A stretch of 64,000 nucleotides of DNA from Pseudomonadota bacterium (GTDB lineage: Bacteria; Pseudomonadota; Alphaproteobacteria; Rhizobiales; Xanthobacteraceae): contig JAEXYA010000014.1 in NCBI GenBank assembly GCA_023451825.1, forward strand, positions 1 to 64,000. Direction: 5' to 3'. Below are positions 29,301-39,669 of this stretch, piece after piece. The notes under the pieces are model-generated. The model did no database searches. It was not told the DNA's origin and was given only the letters and a program-made list of their open reading frames with translations. The position numbers and the translations under genes were made by a program. Every line of letters begins with the position of its first letter. The first letter of the stretch is position 1.

Positions 29301-31522
29301 GCAATCGGCAGCACCAGCTTGCGCTCGACGGCACGCCCGCCGCTTTCGGTCATGCGGATGAAGATCTGCGCTTCCTGCGGCCGCGTCGAGGATGGCGGCT
29401 TGGCCAGGCTGACGGGGAACGTCGCGGAGCCATTGGCATCGGCCTCCGGCAGATCCTCGATCGGCGTGCGCTCGTTGCTCGCGCTTTCCTCGTCGGCAAT
29501 ACCGAACTGATAGCCGGCAAAACCTGGTCGCTCTGCGGCCGGCGCGACCAGCATATCGCCTTCCAGACCAAGTCCCGAAGCCGGCGCGCCGTACAGGAAT
29601 CTTCCGTCCACCCTAAGCTCTACTGGAAGATCAGCTTTGATCTGCTTGTCATTGGAAGATATGTCGAATTCGATGCGGTCGGCGACGTAATCCTCGACCA
29701 TGAACGTGGTCTCGCCAACCGCCGGCGCCTTTGGATCGGTGAAGGCACGCACACGCCAGGTGCCGGTCGGAACCGCGCTGTTCAACGACAGTGTCAGGCT
29801 ACGACCACCCGCCCCCTGGTCCTGCAGAACGGCACGTCGGAACTCGACGCCATCGGGCCGTTCGACCACCAGCGTCATCGGACCTGCGGTCACGGCATTG
29901 CCCTGCCCGTCGCGCAGCAGCGCGGTGAGATAGACGGTCTCGCCAGAGCGATAGACGCCACGCTCGGCATAGACGAAGGCGTCGGCGCCGGCCGGAACCG
30001 GACGGCCGGAAACACCGCGATCCGACAGGTCGAAGGCGTTCGACTTCAGGCTCAGAAAAGCATAGTCGGCTTTCTCGCCGGTGACCGTCAGCAGCGCCGG
30101 CGACAGGCCGCCGTCGCCTTTGGCGAGACCGGCCTCGAACAGCACGTGACCGGCTTCGTCGGTCTTCTTTGTTGCGAGGATCTCGTTGTTCCGGGCGATC
30201 AACCGCACCTCGGCCTTGGTCATCGGCTCCGTGGACGCCAGCGAATTGACGAAGACATGGATTCCGTCATTGCCGGAAAAGGCGGTCAGGCCGAGATCGG
30301 AGACGATGAACCATTGGGTCGCCAGCGAGCCATCATCGTCCTCATTGCGTGCAGCTCCCGGCCCTTTGGCTGCGGCGGTCATCACATAGACGCCGGGCTG
30401 CAACTCACCGATAGCCTGATCCACCGGGAATGCGGTGGTCACATCCTCGTTCAGCCGCGTTTCAGTCGAAAGCTCGCCGCTCCAGACCTTTTGCCCGCGC
30501 TCGTCGCCAAGCGCCTCGAGTTGGTATTTGCTCAGTGCGGTCTGGAAATCGCTGCCGATCACCGTATTGATCAGGTTGCGGTCGCCGATCCGGAACACCT
30601 TGATGTCCACCGCCTGGGTGTTCACCGACACCAGCGGGATGCCCTTCTGGCCGGTGCGTGGCAGCACATAGGCGCGGCCGGTGAAGCGCACGAACGGCTT
30701 GCGGTCGCGGACATAGATGTTGAACTCGGCCGATTTCGGCAGGCTTTCCTTCACCGTGGATGGCAGGCCGGCGCGCAGGTTGATGTTGTAGCGCTCGCCA
30801 TGCTTGAGGCCGTCGACACAGAGCTGCTTGTCCTCGGCCGACAGTGCCGGCTTGTCATTGCCGGCCAGCGCCAGGAACGGCGCGAAATCGACGCGCTTGG
30901 CGAGATCCTCCGAAAACTGGAAACAGGCCCGCGGCGAGGCCGAATCCGAGTCCACGCTGTAATCGAGCAGCCGGAAGCCGTGGTCGCCGCGCAATTTCTC
31001 GTATTGCTCGCGGACATCGGCGACTTCGCGCAGATCCAGCGACAGCCGCATCGCATCCAGCGCCGGCCGATAGAGCTTTCGCGCTGCCATGGCTCGGCCT
31101 AGCACCGCCAGAGCCTCGGCTTCCTCGCCCGCATTGCCGGCGCGCTGATAGGCGATATAGGCGGCGGTCGCTGCGCGCTCGTTGAGGAAGGTCGTTTCCG
31201 ACGCATTGGCCGGGCGGATCTGCGCCACAGTCTTGGCGAGGCGCAGCCAGTTGGCGCCGTCGTCGGGGGCAACCGTCACGATCTGGCTGAGAATCTGCAG
31301 CCCTGCGCGTGCATCAGAGCGCCGCAGGGCCGCATCCGCATCGGTTCGCAGGTTTGCCGCCGATTTGGTGATCGGCCCGGCTTCGCTCTTGATCTGGGTT
31401 TCAAGCTTGACGGCCCGGTCGGCGAGTTCATCGCGCCGGAAGGCCTTGTCAGCGGCGTGGCTGGAAACCACCCCCAGCGCGAGCACGGCGCAGACTGTAA
31501 AGGTGCGGGCCAAATCTTTCAT
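26300..31522 (-). CDS. Bacterial alpha-2-macroglobulin, thioester-containing
   Basis: 1,740-residue secreted protease trap of the bacterial alpha-2-macroglobulin family. ATG 31522 has a GGGGAG ribosome site and opens a signal peptide (MKDLARTFTVCAVLALGVVS, cleaved near SHA-AD). The macroglobulin-type beta domains fill the first two thirds; the thioester motif CTEQ begins at Cys1290 (YPYGCTEQITSRAMPLLY), so it can bind a protease covalently. Unlike E. coli YfhM there is no lipobox, so it should be soluble in the periplasm. It is translationally coupled to pbpC; the pair is thought to defend and repair the envelope after breach. Confidence 0.95.
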   Translation of the reverse strand: MKDLARTFTVCAVLALGVVSSHAADKAFRRDELADRAVKLETQIKSEAGPITKSAANLRTDADAALRRSDARAGLQILSQIVTVAPDDGANWLRLAKTVAQIRPANASETTFLNERAATAAYIAYQRAGNAGEEAEALAVLGRAMAARKLYRPALDAMRLSLDLREVADVREQYEKLRGDHGFRLLDYSVDSDSASPRACFQFSEDLAKRVDFAPFLALAGNDKPALSAEDKQLCVDGLKHGERYNINLRAGLPSTVKESLPKSAEFNIYVRDRKPFVRFTGRAYVLPRTGQKGIPLVSVNTQAVDIKVFRIGDRNLINTVIGSDFQTALSKYQLEALGDERGQKVWSGELSTETRLNEDVTTAFPVDQAIGELQPGVYVMTAAAKGPGAARNEDDDGSLATQWFIVSDLGLTAFSGNDGIHVFVNSLASTEPMTKAEVRLIARNNEILATKKTDEAGHVLFEAGLAKGDGGLSPALLTVTGEKADYAFLSLKSNAFDLSDRGVSGRPVPAGADAFVYAERGVYRSGETVYLTALLRDGQGNAVTAGPMTLVVERPDGVEFRRAVLQDQGAGGRSLTLSLNSAVPTGTWRVRAFTDPKAPAVGETTFMVEDYVADRIEFDISSNDKQIKADLPVELRVDGRFLYGAPASGLGLEGDMLVAPAAERPGFAGYQFGIADEESASNERTPIEDLPEADANGSATFPVSLAKPPSSTRPQEAQIFIRMTESGGRAVERKLVLPIAPSAPMIGVKPLFKDKNVPEGDNAGFDIVVVSPEGTAMARGGLRYELLKIESRYQWYRQNSSWDYEPIKSTKRVSDGDLTVAADKPSRISLQPQPGRYRLDVKANEADGPVTSVQFDVGWYSDGSADTPDLLETSIDKPEYAAGETMTVSVNARTAGRLTVNVIGDRLLTTTSISVKKGASKVTLPVGKDWGTGAYVVATLRRPLDSTAARMPGRAIGLKWFGIDKKARTLEVALTPPALVRPSSTLKLPVKLGGLNPGEDAKVVVAAVDVGILNLTNYKPPAPDEYYLGQRRMTSEIRDLYGQLIDGMQGTRGQLRTGGDSAGAELTGSPPTQKPLALYSGIVTVKSDGTAEIDFEIPEFAGTARVMAVAWTATKLGRANVDVTVRDPVVLTATLPRFLLSGDKGTMSFDLDNVEGAAGDYTLSVKTSGPVKVTGNPSTTVKLAAKQRTSMALALDAAGAGRATIDVDIKGPNGLTLARHYELDVKPATQILARRSIRTLAKGESLTLTSDMFTDLIPGTGGVSLSASLSTALDAATILKALDRYPYGCTEQITSRAMPLLYVNDLAAGAHLAMDTSVDQRIKDSIDRLLARQGSNGSFGLWSSGGDDPWLDAYVTDFLTRAREKGFAVPDVLFRAALDRVRNSVVNAQEPEKDGGRELAYGLYVLAKNGTAPIGDLRYLADTKLTNLATPIAKSQLAAALALVGDRVRAERVYGAAVESLKPKPVIEFGRTDFGSALRDAAALVSLASEGNAPRATLTQAVQRVEAARGLTPFTSTQENAWLVLASRALAKEANTLSLDVNGAAVKSALYRSYQAAELAGVPIKITNTGETPILAVVSVTGAPVTPEPAASNGFKIERSYHRLDGTPADVTKAKQNDRFAVVLKITEAKPEYGHIMVADYLPAGFEIDNPHLVSSGDSGTLDWIEDGVEAANTEFRDDRFTAAIDRKANDKAVFTVAYIVRAVPPGRYVLPQAGVEDMYNPSRYGRTGTGSVEVAKAK

Positions 31523-31855
31523 GGAAAGCTCCCCAGCAAGAGCGAACGCCGCTCGGCGTGCAAACTTGCGCAAAAACGATGACAGGCTCGTGGCCAGCGC
31601 AACATCGAAGAGATCGTCGGCGACATGCTGCGATGAATCCACGAATCACGACCAAGCGAAATACGGCGCTTCGCAATGGTATAATGGCGACCGACCTTAT
31701 CCCGAAGGACACAGGCGCATCTCTGCTTTTTGGTCGCGCTGACAAGGAGAATGGTTCGGCCGGATTCGCGACATTGCCGTCGGCACGGCTGCGGACGGGG
31801 GCAACCGTCCAATGTCATTGCGCAAGATTACAAACCCGGCACATTGGACCTGGAG
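31523..31855. promoter_or_regulatory. Intergenic region between tRNA-Arg and alpha-2-macroglobulin
   Basis: 333 bases with no convincing gene. The macroglobulin promoter must lie here unless it is read through from the tRNA. A 9-bp inverted repeat GTCCAATGT (31807-31815) / ACATTGGAC (31841-31849) with a 25-base spacer lies 7 bases beyond the tRNA 3' end. It may end the tRNA transcript or serve as a binding site; there is no U-run. Confidence 0.45.
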
Positions 31856-31932
31856 TGGCGATCCCAGCAGGACTCGAACCTGCAACCCGCGGAGTAGAAA
31901 TCCGCTACTCTATCCAGTTGAGCTATGGGACC
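31856..31932 (-). tRNA. tRNA-Arg (anticodon UCU)
   Basis: 77 nt including an encoded CCA. Acceptor arms GGTCCCA / TGGGATC pair; the anticodon stem is GCGGA / TCCGC with loop TTTCTAC, giving anticodon TCT, which reads AGA. The T arm GCAGG-TTCGAGT-CCTGC is intact. No integrase or duplicated 3' end is seen near it. Confidence 0.95.
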
Positions 31933-31988
31933 GGCGCGCCTTCATACCACCTTCGGCCCGGGCGGGACAACACCGTCCCAGGCTGCGC

Positions 31989-32006
31989 GACGATCCCAGG
32001 ATCGTC
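31989..32006. other. 18-bp palindrome after the exoprotein gene
   Basis: GACGATCC-ca-GGATCGTC, perfect arms, between the exoprotein stop and tRNA-Arg. Without a U-run on either side it is at best a weak terminator. Confidence 0.35.
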
Positions 32007-32083
32007 AGAACGAAAAGGCGCACCCGGAAGATCGCCGGCTAGCGGCCAAGCTACCTCCTCCGAATGCGTCATGTGTCCGCCGG

Positions 32084-35000
32084 TCAGCGGCTCCGCTGTG
32101 CCTGAGCGATGTCCTGCAGACGCCGCTTTTCGTCGTCTGTCAGCGCCTCACTCTGTTCCTGGTTGAGTGCGCCGTTGCCGACCAGTTGGATGGCGCTGTC
32201 GGTGTTGTAGCTCCGTCGGCTCCCCCGTCGGCGACGCTCCTCCTCACTTTCTATGCCTTCCTGACGCGGACTCTCGCTACTGCCACCGCCATAGCCGAGC
32301 ACCTCGACAATGATCACCGAGGGCCGCTCATTGCCCTTTGTCTGCGTGGCGTCATTGACCGCATCGGAAGCCGCCTTGTCCTTGGTGTCCGGCATGCGGA
32401 TTTCCGGAAGCGCCTCCATTTTCGGCAGGCCCTTCTTGTCGCCCTCTACCTTGATATTTTCGGCGTTGAGAACGAACAGCGCCGCCACGTTGAAATTGCC
32501 GCTAACGCGTATGCCTGCATCGCCGGCATTGACGGTGCCCTGGGGCGCGATCAGCGACACGTCGCCTTCCTCGACGCCGGCGAAGCCAATGATCGTGCCG
32601 ATCCCGCTGCCGCCGATATCAGCTCGCTCCTGCACCTTGGTGATACCATCCTCGTCGGTCGTGATTTCAGGCGCCGAGGGGACGCGAGTCGTTTTGGCGC
32701 CGCGCCCCGCATCGATATCGCCCAATGTGGACCAGATCGTTTCGTCGCCGCCCGCAAAGGTCAGCACGCGTGAGCGGTTCACCGTGACGCTGTCGCGCGC
32801 AAAGATGTTGATGTCGCCGCTGCCGAGCGTGATCAACCCGGCGCCGTCCGGCACCACCATTCCGAGCGCCGCCACTTGCAGGCCGCCGCCGGGCGTTAGC
32901 GTCTCGACAGCACCGCCGGTCATCGTCCGGAATGTGGCATTGCCAACCTTGATGTCGCCGCGCCAGTCCTGGCCGGGGAACAGCGCCTCGATCGCCTTGT
33001 AGCCGCGGTTATAACCGCCGTTACGCGGCTGACCATTGCCGTCAAGCGTGTTTTGATCGTCGCCAGCAGCGTACAGCTCTTGAATGTAGATGTCGCGAAG
33101 GAAGCGCTGCTGCGTAAGTGCCGGTAGCGACTTGAAGCGCTGCCATGCGTCGAGCGGCGACAGGCTCTCGCCGGTCATCTCCTTGACGAACGACACAAGA
33201 CCGGACCGGGACGTATGCTCCGCCCCGCGTCGCATCTCGACCTTGTCGGTGAGATAGATGGGGAACATCACGCCATCAATGTCGGCTTTGAGATAGTCAG
33301 GCATCGCCGTGACATTGGCCGGGTCCAGATAGGCTGCCATCAGCGCATCGTAAGTCGGCTGCTTGCCCTTCAATCCGGCCATGACCGAGATGGCCGCCCC
33401 GTCGCGCGCCAGACCCTTCACCTCGCTGATTTCGACAGCACGGTTGCGCTGGAACGCGTCGTAACTGCCATTGCTGAGCACCTCAAATGTGCGGCCATAA
33501 ACGTCCCGTCCTGCCGCAAGCGAGATGGCTCCCGGTCCCTGAATCTCGATACGTCCGCCGATGATGTCATTGCCGGCCTCGATCAGCGACACATCGGTCC
33601 GATGGATATTGCGCAAACTGTAATTGATGTTGCGAATGTCGGTGCCGGCGCGGAACCAAGTCTGTTCATTCGTCGTGATCATGGCAAGCTTTGGCACGCT
33701 GGTTGTCGCGATCATGGAGCCGGCGATGGATCCGCTCCGGGCGAAAATGCGGCTCGGCTCCATGTCTGCAGCGTTATCGAGCAGCGCCGGGTTGCGGACG
33801 CTTTCCAAATAATTCAGCAATGGACCATTGCCGCTTGCCATGGCGTAGTTGAACGTGAACTGATTCAACAGCAGCGCTGAAAGCCCACTTCCATCCAGCG
33901 ATTGAAACTCGCCAAAATTAGAGGGCATCCGCAATTGCAGCCAGCCGCCCGTATTGCCGGTCAGCGGCATCAGCGGCGTTGGCATCATGGCCATCGTCGC
34001 CCGTGCCATGGTGATTTCTCCGAGAACGATGTTGTTCTCGGCAAGAATACGAAGCTCCGAATTCCTTCCCGGGGCGGTGAAGAACCGGTCGCGACTGATC
34101 ACTGAGCCGTTGAGCGCAGCCATGCGCGTGATGGCCGGGTACAGATTGGTGGCGAACACGCCGATATAGGAATAGTCGGTGTGCAGGCCGGAGACCCCGC
34201 CTGAAATATTCACCTCCTTGGACAGGAACCGTCCCTGATTGGCGAGCGTAACGTTTCCGCCTACCGACAACAAATCGAGTGAAGTGGCATCGGAATAGCC
34301 ACTCATATAAGCGTTGTTCCGGCTTGAGCCGCCAAGATCGATCGTATCGGAATTCAACATCAGTGGATCCAGCACTGTCTGCAGCAAGAGATCGCCTGCT
34401 GTCTTCACCTTCATGCCGGCATTGCCCAACGCAAGAACCGGCGCGATGGCATAGCCGGCTTCACGTCCGTTGCTCAGCACCGCCGATACCGTACGGCCAT
34501 TGGCGAATTCACCCGCAGTGATGACGCCGTCACCGCGGCCGACATAGTAATAACCCGCACGCACAGCGCCGCCGGCATTGACCTCCATGAGGCCGCCATT
34601 GCGCATTTCGAGTTGCATCGGATTGCTGGTCGAACTCTCGCCGCCGCGGACGCGACCATTGGTCGGTAGCGCCACCAGCATATTGACGAGATCTCCACCG
34701 GTGTTCACGAGAACGTTGCCGCCCCCAAGAGCCCCGACGCCCTGCTGGAATTTGCCATAGTCGATCCACCACGAACTCTGCATTTCGCTCTCGAAGCGGA
34801 AGTTCAAGTCGAGTGATCCAACTTTGCGCAGCCATTCCGTGAACAGCTGATTTTTATCGAGCTCAGCGGCTGTGGAACGCTCTGTCGGGAGCGCCGAGAC
34901 GGCATTGCCCTGTGCAGCGATACGCAGATTGCCACCGTCGATGCCATAGACTGCGTTCGCCGGTGCCAGGAAGTCTGCATAGACGGTCGGGTCGGCGCGG

Positions 35001-38000
35001 CCGGCAGTGTAGATAGTCGACAGATAGTTTGCGAGCAACAGATCACGACCGGCAACAACATTGATATCGCCGGTGCCCGTACGCACGACTGCGCCCGTTG
35101 CCGCACCGCCGATGATCAGATTTCCGCTTGTCGCAGGCAGCGTTGCAAGCGCCTGCACAGTCAGCGCGCTGGCCGATGTCAGGTCGGCCCCGGCAACGAG
35201 GCGCACATCCCATGACGCGGTGTTTTGCAACATTCCGCTGCTATCCGCTGCCGAAAAACCGTCGCTGAGATTGCCGAGAAGCACAAGATTGCCGCCGGCG
35301 CGCAGCGTGAGGCTGCCCATGCGGGCGGCTGCAAAATCCGCCGCCAGATCCCAATCGGTCTCGAGCGTCAAATCACCGGAGCTTCGGATTTCGATCCCTG
35401 GCATCACAGCAATGCCACTGGCATTCAGTCGCGCAGCAATGGCGGCGGCATTGCCGGCAAACGTATTGGCGTGGAAGATCGCATCGGCCCGCACGGCATC
35501 CACCGAGCCGCTCGTGCTGTCCTCGACACTGACGCCCTCCAACACTGCGGATCGTGCGCCGAGCACCGTCACTTGCAGACGATCCACATCGACATCGTTA
35601 TGACCGGACGTCTGCTGGGCGCGGAAACGTACCCTGCCGCCATCCGCGCCAGACACATCGATGGTGCCGCCGGCCACATCCATGCGGCCCCCGCTGGCCT
35701 CCAGCGTGACGCGCCCGCTGCCATACGCACCGGTGGCGCCAGCCTGGAGCAGCGACGAGTTTAACATGGTAAAGCCATTGCCTGCGCTGATGGAAATATT
35801 GCCACCATAGGCCGCACGGGCATCGATCATTCCTGCGAGCGTCACCGACCCCTGGTCGGCCACCAGCGAGAAATCCGCAACTTCCGTCACGCCGTCAATC
35901 AGCACATTGCCCGAACGGATCCGGAATTGCCGTGACTGCGAGAAGCCCGATGCGTTCAAGGCCTGGCTCATGCCAGCAAAATCAGGCAGAGCAGCGATGT
36001 CCAATGCGAAAGACCCGCCGGTCTGCCCCGCGCTTGCATGTGCTTCGATCAAGCCGCCAAGCACGACGGTACCGCCGCTCGAGGCGGTCAGGGACAGTTT
36101 GCCTGCCGCACCGCCTTCGGTATGACCGGAGAGTTGGAGATGACCACCCGGCGCAACCTTGACGGACCCGACCGCCGTCAGCGCGATGCTGCCGGCGTCC
36201 GCGAACTGCGCAACATCATAGAACTGCTTCTTGAAGCCGCCGACTTCGATCACACCGCCTGACACGATTTCAACATCGCCCGCCGTCGCCGTGAGATTGA
36301 CAGCACCGCCCAGCGCGACGATGCGTCCCCCCACCTCCACGCTGGTACCGGTCAATGCCCAGCGGGTGCCCAGGCTTGATTCATGATTCTCGAGCGGCGC
36401 AGTGCTGTCTCCGATCACGCGAATGGCATTCTGCGTCGTGATCGATTGCGACGCGCCGCCGCGACCGGTGAGCACGGGGCTGACCACTGTGACGGCCGCG
36501 CTGCCGGCGTCGAGCGAGCCTGCGCCCTGCCCCGTGAGCTGATGGGTCGCATTCAGCGCGACCACGTCGAACCCAAGCAGAACTTTTGCGCCGCTACCGA
36601 GAATGATGTCATTCGCATTCAGCGACAGGCGTGCATTGCCGGCAGGTCCGGCACTCACGACGCCACCAACAGAATTTTCCAGGGTAACAGTATCGCCTGT
36701 AATGTTGATCGATCCGCTGCCAAAGCCGACAAGGCCTGCAGCATCGAAGGTCACGGTCGTGAGCCCTGCGCCACCCAGATCAATGGATCTATAGAAGTCC
36801 ATCGTGCTGTAGCTGCGCAATGTCAGCGCCTGCGTATTGGCGAGTTGTGCCAGCGACGCGGCGTCGAGGATGAGACCGCTGCTGCCGCCGCCGAAACCGA
36901 TGCGACCGCTGGCGAGGGACAATGCATCCCCGGAAAGCCTCGCGCTTCCGGCGACCGACGTATCACTGGTCGCATCGATCAATAAAGCACTGCCGCCGGA
37001 CACCGTGGCATTGGCCCCGATGTTCACAACACCACCTGCCGACGTATCGACATTCTCGCGGACCACCTTCACGGCGTTGCCGGTCGATACCCGGATCAGC
37101 GCGCCATAGTCGCGCGACGGCGACAGCAGTACGTCGTTGTTCGGATTGGTATCCGGCGTGCCGACGTCGCCATAGACGGCCCTGACCTGGGGCGTCATGA
37201 TGAGATCGACGCCCGCGCCGGGCGAATTCCCCCGCGCGGCAATCACGCTGCCATCTTGAACGTGAACCGTGCCGCTCGCCGCCAGCACGATTTCCGAGCC
37301 GCTAAGGCTGCTGCCCCCATCGTTCCGTACGAGCACGTCGGTCGCCGAGACATCGACGCGCGTGCCACGCGCATCGACGCTGCGCACGCCGCCGATCAGA
37401 AGGCTACCAGCACCGAAATTGCTGAGCGATGTCGCATCGACCACCAGGTAGCCGGCCAGGTCGCTGCGGTCCTGCCCCGCTCCAACAATAGCAATCTTGC
37501 TGCCGGCAATATCGACGAGACCGCCACGTCCACCTTCTGCCGGCTGCGACTGCAACGTCCCGTCGAGGACGAGGTTGGAGGTGGCCTTGAACACCACCGA
37601 TCCGCCGTCCATCGTCAGCCGCGGCGTGACCACGTTGATGCCATTCAGACGATACTGGCCGAGCTTGAACGCGTCGGATGCAAAATAGGCGTTAGCGGTG
37701 GCTTCGTTGTATTCGCTGAAACTGCGCAGCGTCGAACCGGACATGACGCGCCAAGACGACCACAACTGGTCATGGCCGCCGCCATAGGCGTCTGCACGAT
37801 ACCCGCTCATGACGATCGTGCCGTCGGCACGCGGCATGCTGTAAGCCGGTCGTTCGTTGAGCGAGCCCTGAGCCATGGAGATCGCGAAAGCACCCGGCAG
37901 CAATGCATAACGTGCCGGCAGCAGGTCGTACCACCCCGCCGGTAGCCCGTCGCCGCCCGCGAGCCAAACCTTCTGCTGCGACGCTCCCGACACCTTCATG

Positions 38001-39658
38001 CCCGGAATGATGGCATAGACGCCCGCCTGTGCCAGCACGTCGTGCGAGCCGCCAGGACCCGGCACGTGCTCCCAGGCGATCAGATCACCGCCGCCACGGA
38101 TATCGACCACGGACCCGGCCGCAAGCGCGACCTTGGGGCTTTGCAGGACGATGTTCTTCTCCGGCAGCTTGCTCAGCGATATCGGCGTCTCCGCGTTGGT
38201 CGTCTTGAGCGTGGGATCGACCCAGAATTCATTGTTGCTGAGCATGCCATATGGGACGACCAAACCATCGCCCGATACCGACGTAATGCTTCCAGCTCCA
38301 AGCGTGATGCTGTCGGTCGCCTCGAAAACGATGCTGCCGAACGGCGCGCGTACCGTGCCATTCTGCACGATAACAGGCGCTGTCAGCGTCAGACTGCCAG
38401 CCGCCGACAGCGGAAGGTCGCTATCCCCGTTGCGCGTGATGACCAATTCAGTCCCGGCGCTAATGGAAGCCAGAATGCCCGTGGCCGGATAGAGCTGCCC
38501 GACTTTCAGTTCGAGCCGGCCGTCTGCGCTCAGCTTCGCACTCCGCTGCACCGTAAGATCGGTGAGCAAGCCACCCATTCGCAGTTCGCGCGCGGCCAAT
38601 TGGGTATCGGCGAAGCCACTGAAGCTGGCGCCAGTGACGTCGATGAGATCCGCGGTCATCACGAGGTTACCGACACCAGCGGCGCCGGAGGATCCTGAAC
38701 TCCCGCTCAACGAGATATACGGAGCGGAGATGTGCGCAGTTCCGGCCCCTCCACTGCTCACCACGCCCGTGACGACGAGCGACTTGCCGAGCGATAGATT
38801 TACGCCTGGCCCGACGGCCAATGCCGTAACATTCGCGTTCAGCGTGCCGAAGCCACCATTGTTGATGACATCACTCGAAATCTTGTTGAGTTTGACTGTC
38901 GCCATCGGCAGTTCCACACGCTGCGTGGCATCGATGTCGAGATAGAAGTAGCGTGTGAGCAGATCAATCTGCCGCGCTCTAATCGTCATCACCGACGACA
39001 GTGGCTGGCCGATGCCGGTCGGAGTCTTGTCGTTCGTGACGTCGATAATTGCCAAGCCACCGCCCTGGCTGAGCCCCGTACTGGCCTGTCTTATCTCGCT
39101 CACCATGTCGGCATAGCGAAAATCCGGGTCCGCGCCTGAACTGTACTCGCGATAGATGTCGAGATTGCCGCGGGTGTTCACCGATAAGATTGCGCCAGTG
39201 TCGCGGTGCACATAATAGATGACGCCAGGCAGATTGAATTCCGGTGTTGGCTCCGCCAAAGCTCCGATACTGATGGAGAGCGTCCCTCCCGCCGCGCCGA
39301 CGCCACCGCTGCGCGCCTGCAAGTCACCAGCGATTATATCTTGCGATCCTCCACTCAGACCGAGACTAATGCGTCCGCCATCACTGGCCACAGTATAGGC
39401 GACCGGCGAACTGCGCCCCCGATCGAGATCGAATTCTCCGATGGTCCCGGAGACATCGACGATCGATCCTTTCTCCAGCGTCATCGTTACGGCTTGGCTG
39501 AAGCTAACCGAGCCGCCGGCGAGCACGGTTCCTGTGCGCAGGCCACGATGGTCGATCTCGGTCACCACAACGCCGCGAGCAAGGATCTGCGCGCCCGCTG
39601 CGAGCTTCAATTCACCGCTAGCGGTCAACGCAATGGTGCCGGCAGGCACGTCGATCAT
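32084..39658 (-). pseudogene. Filamentous-haemagglutinin-like exoprotein, C-terminal part (frame-shifted from N-part)
   Basis: 2,524-codon open frame continuing the giant exoprotein of 39670-43200. The first ATG (39658) has no signal peptide or ribosome site, while the frame reads back without a stop past the end of the upstream ORF (PGNLTINGMIDVPAGTIAL), so this is one gene split by a one-base shift. It contains long beta-helix-type repeats (Gly, Ser, Asn and Val rich) and a conserved C-terminal region with FAGGDETIWSTLGDIDAGRG, as in DUF3739-type alphaproteobacterial haemagglutinins, ending in a charged tail (ESEEERRRRGSRRSY). Whether the shift is real, programmed or a sequencing error cannot be decided here. 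Confidence 0.8.
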
Positions 39659-39669
39659 GCCGTTGATCG

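Noticed and set aside
31807..31932. tRNA-Arg as an integration site for a genomic island carrying the exoprotein operon
   Set aside because: No integrase gene and no duplicated tRNA 3' end found in the window; the flanking genes are ordinary chromosomal ones.
32084..39658. C-terminal exoprotein ORF as an independent gene
   Set aside because: No signal peptide or ribosome site at its first ATG, and its frame overlaps the end of the upstream ORF with matching repeat architecture, so it is a frame-shifted continuation.
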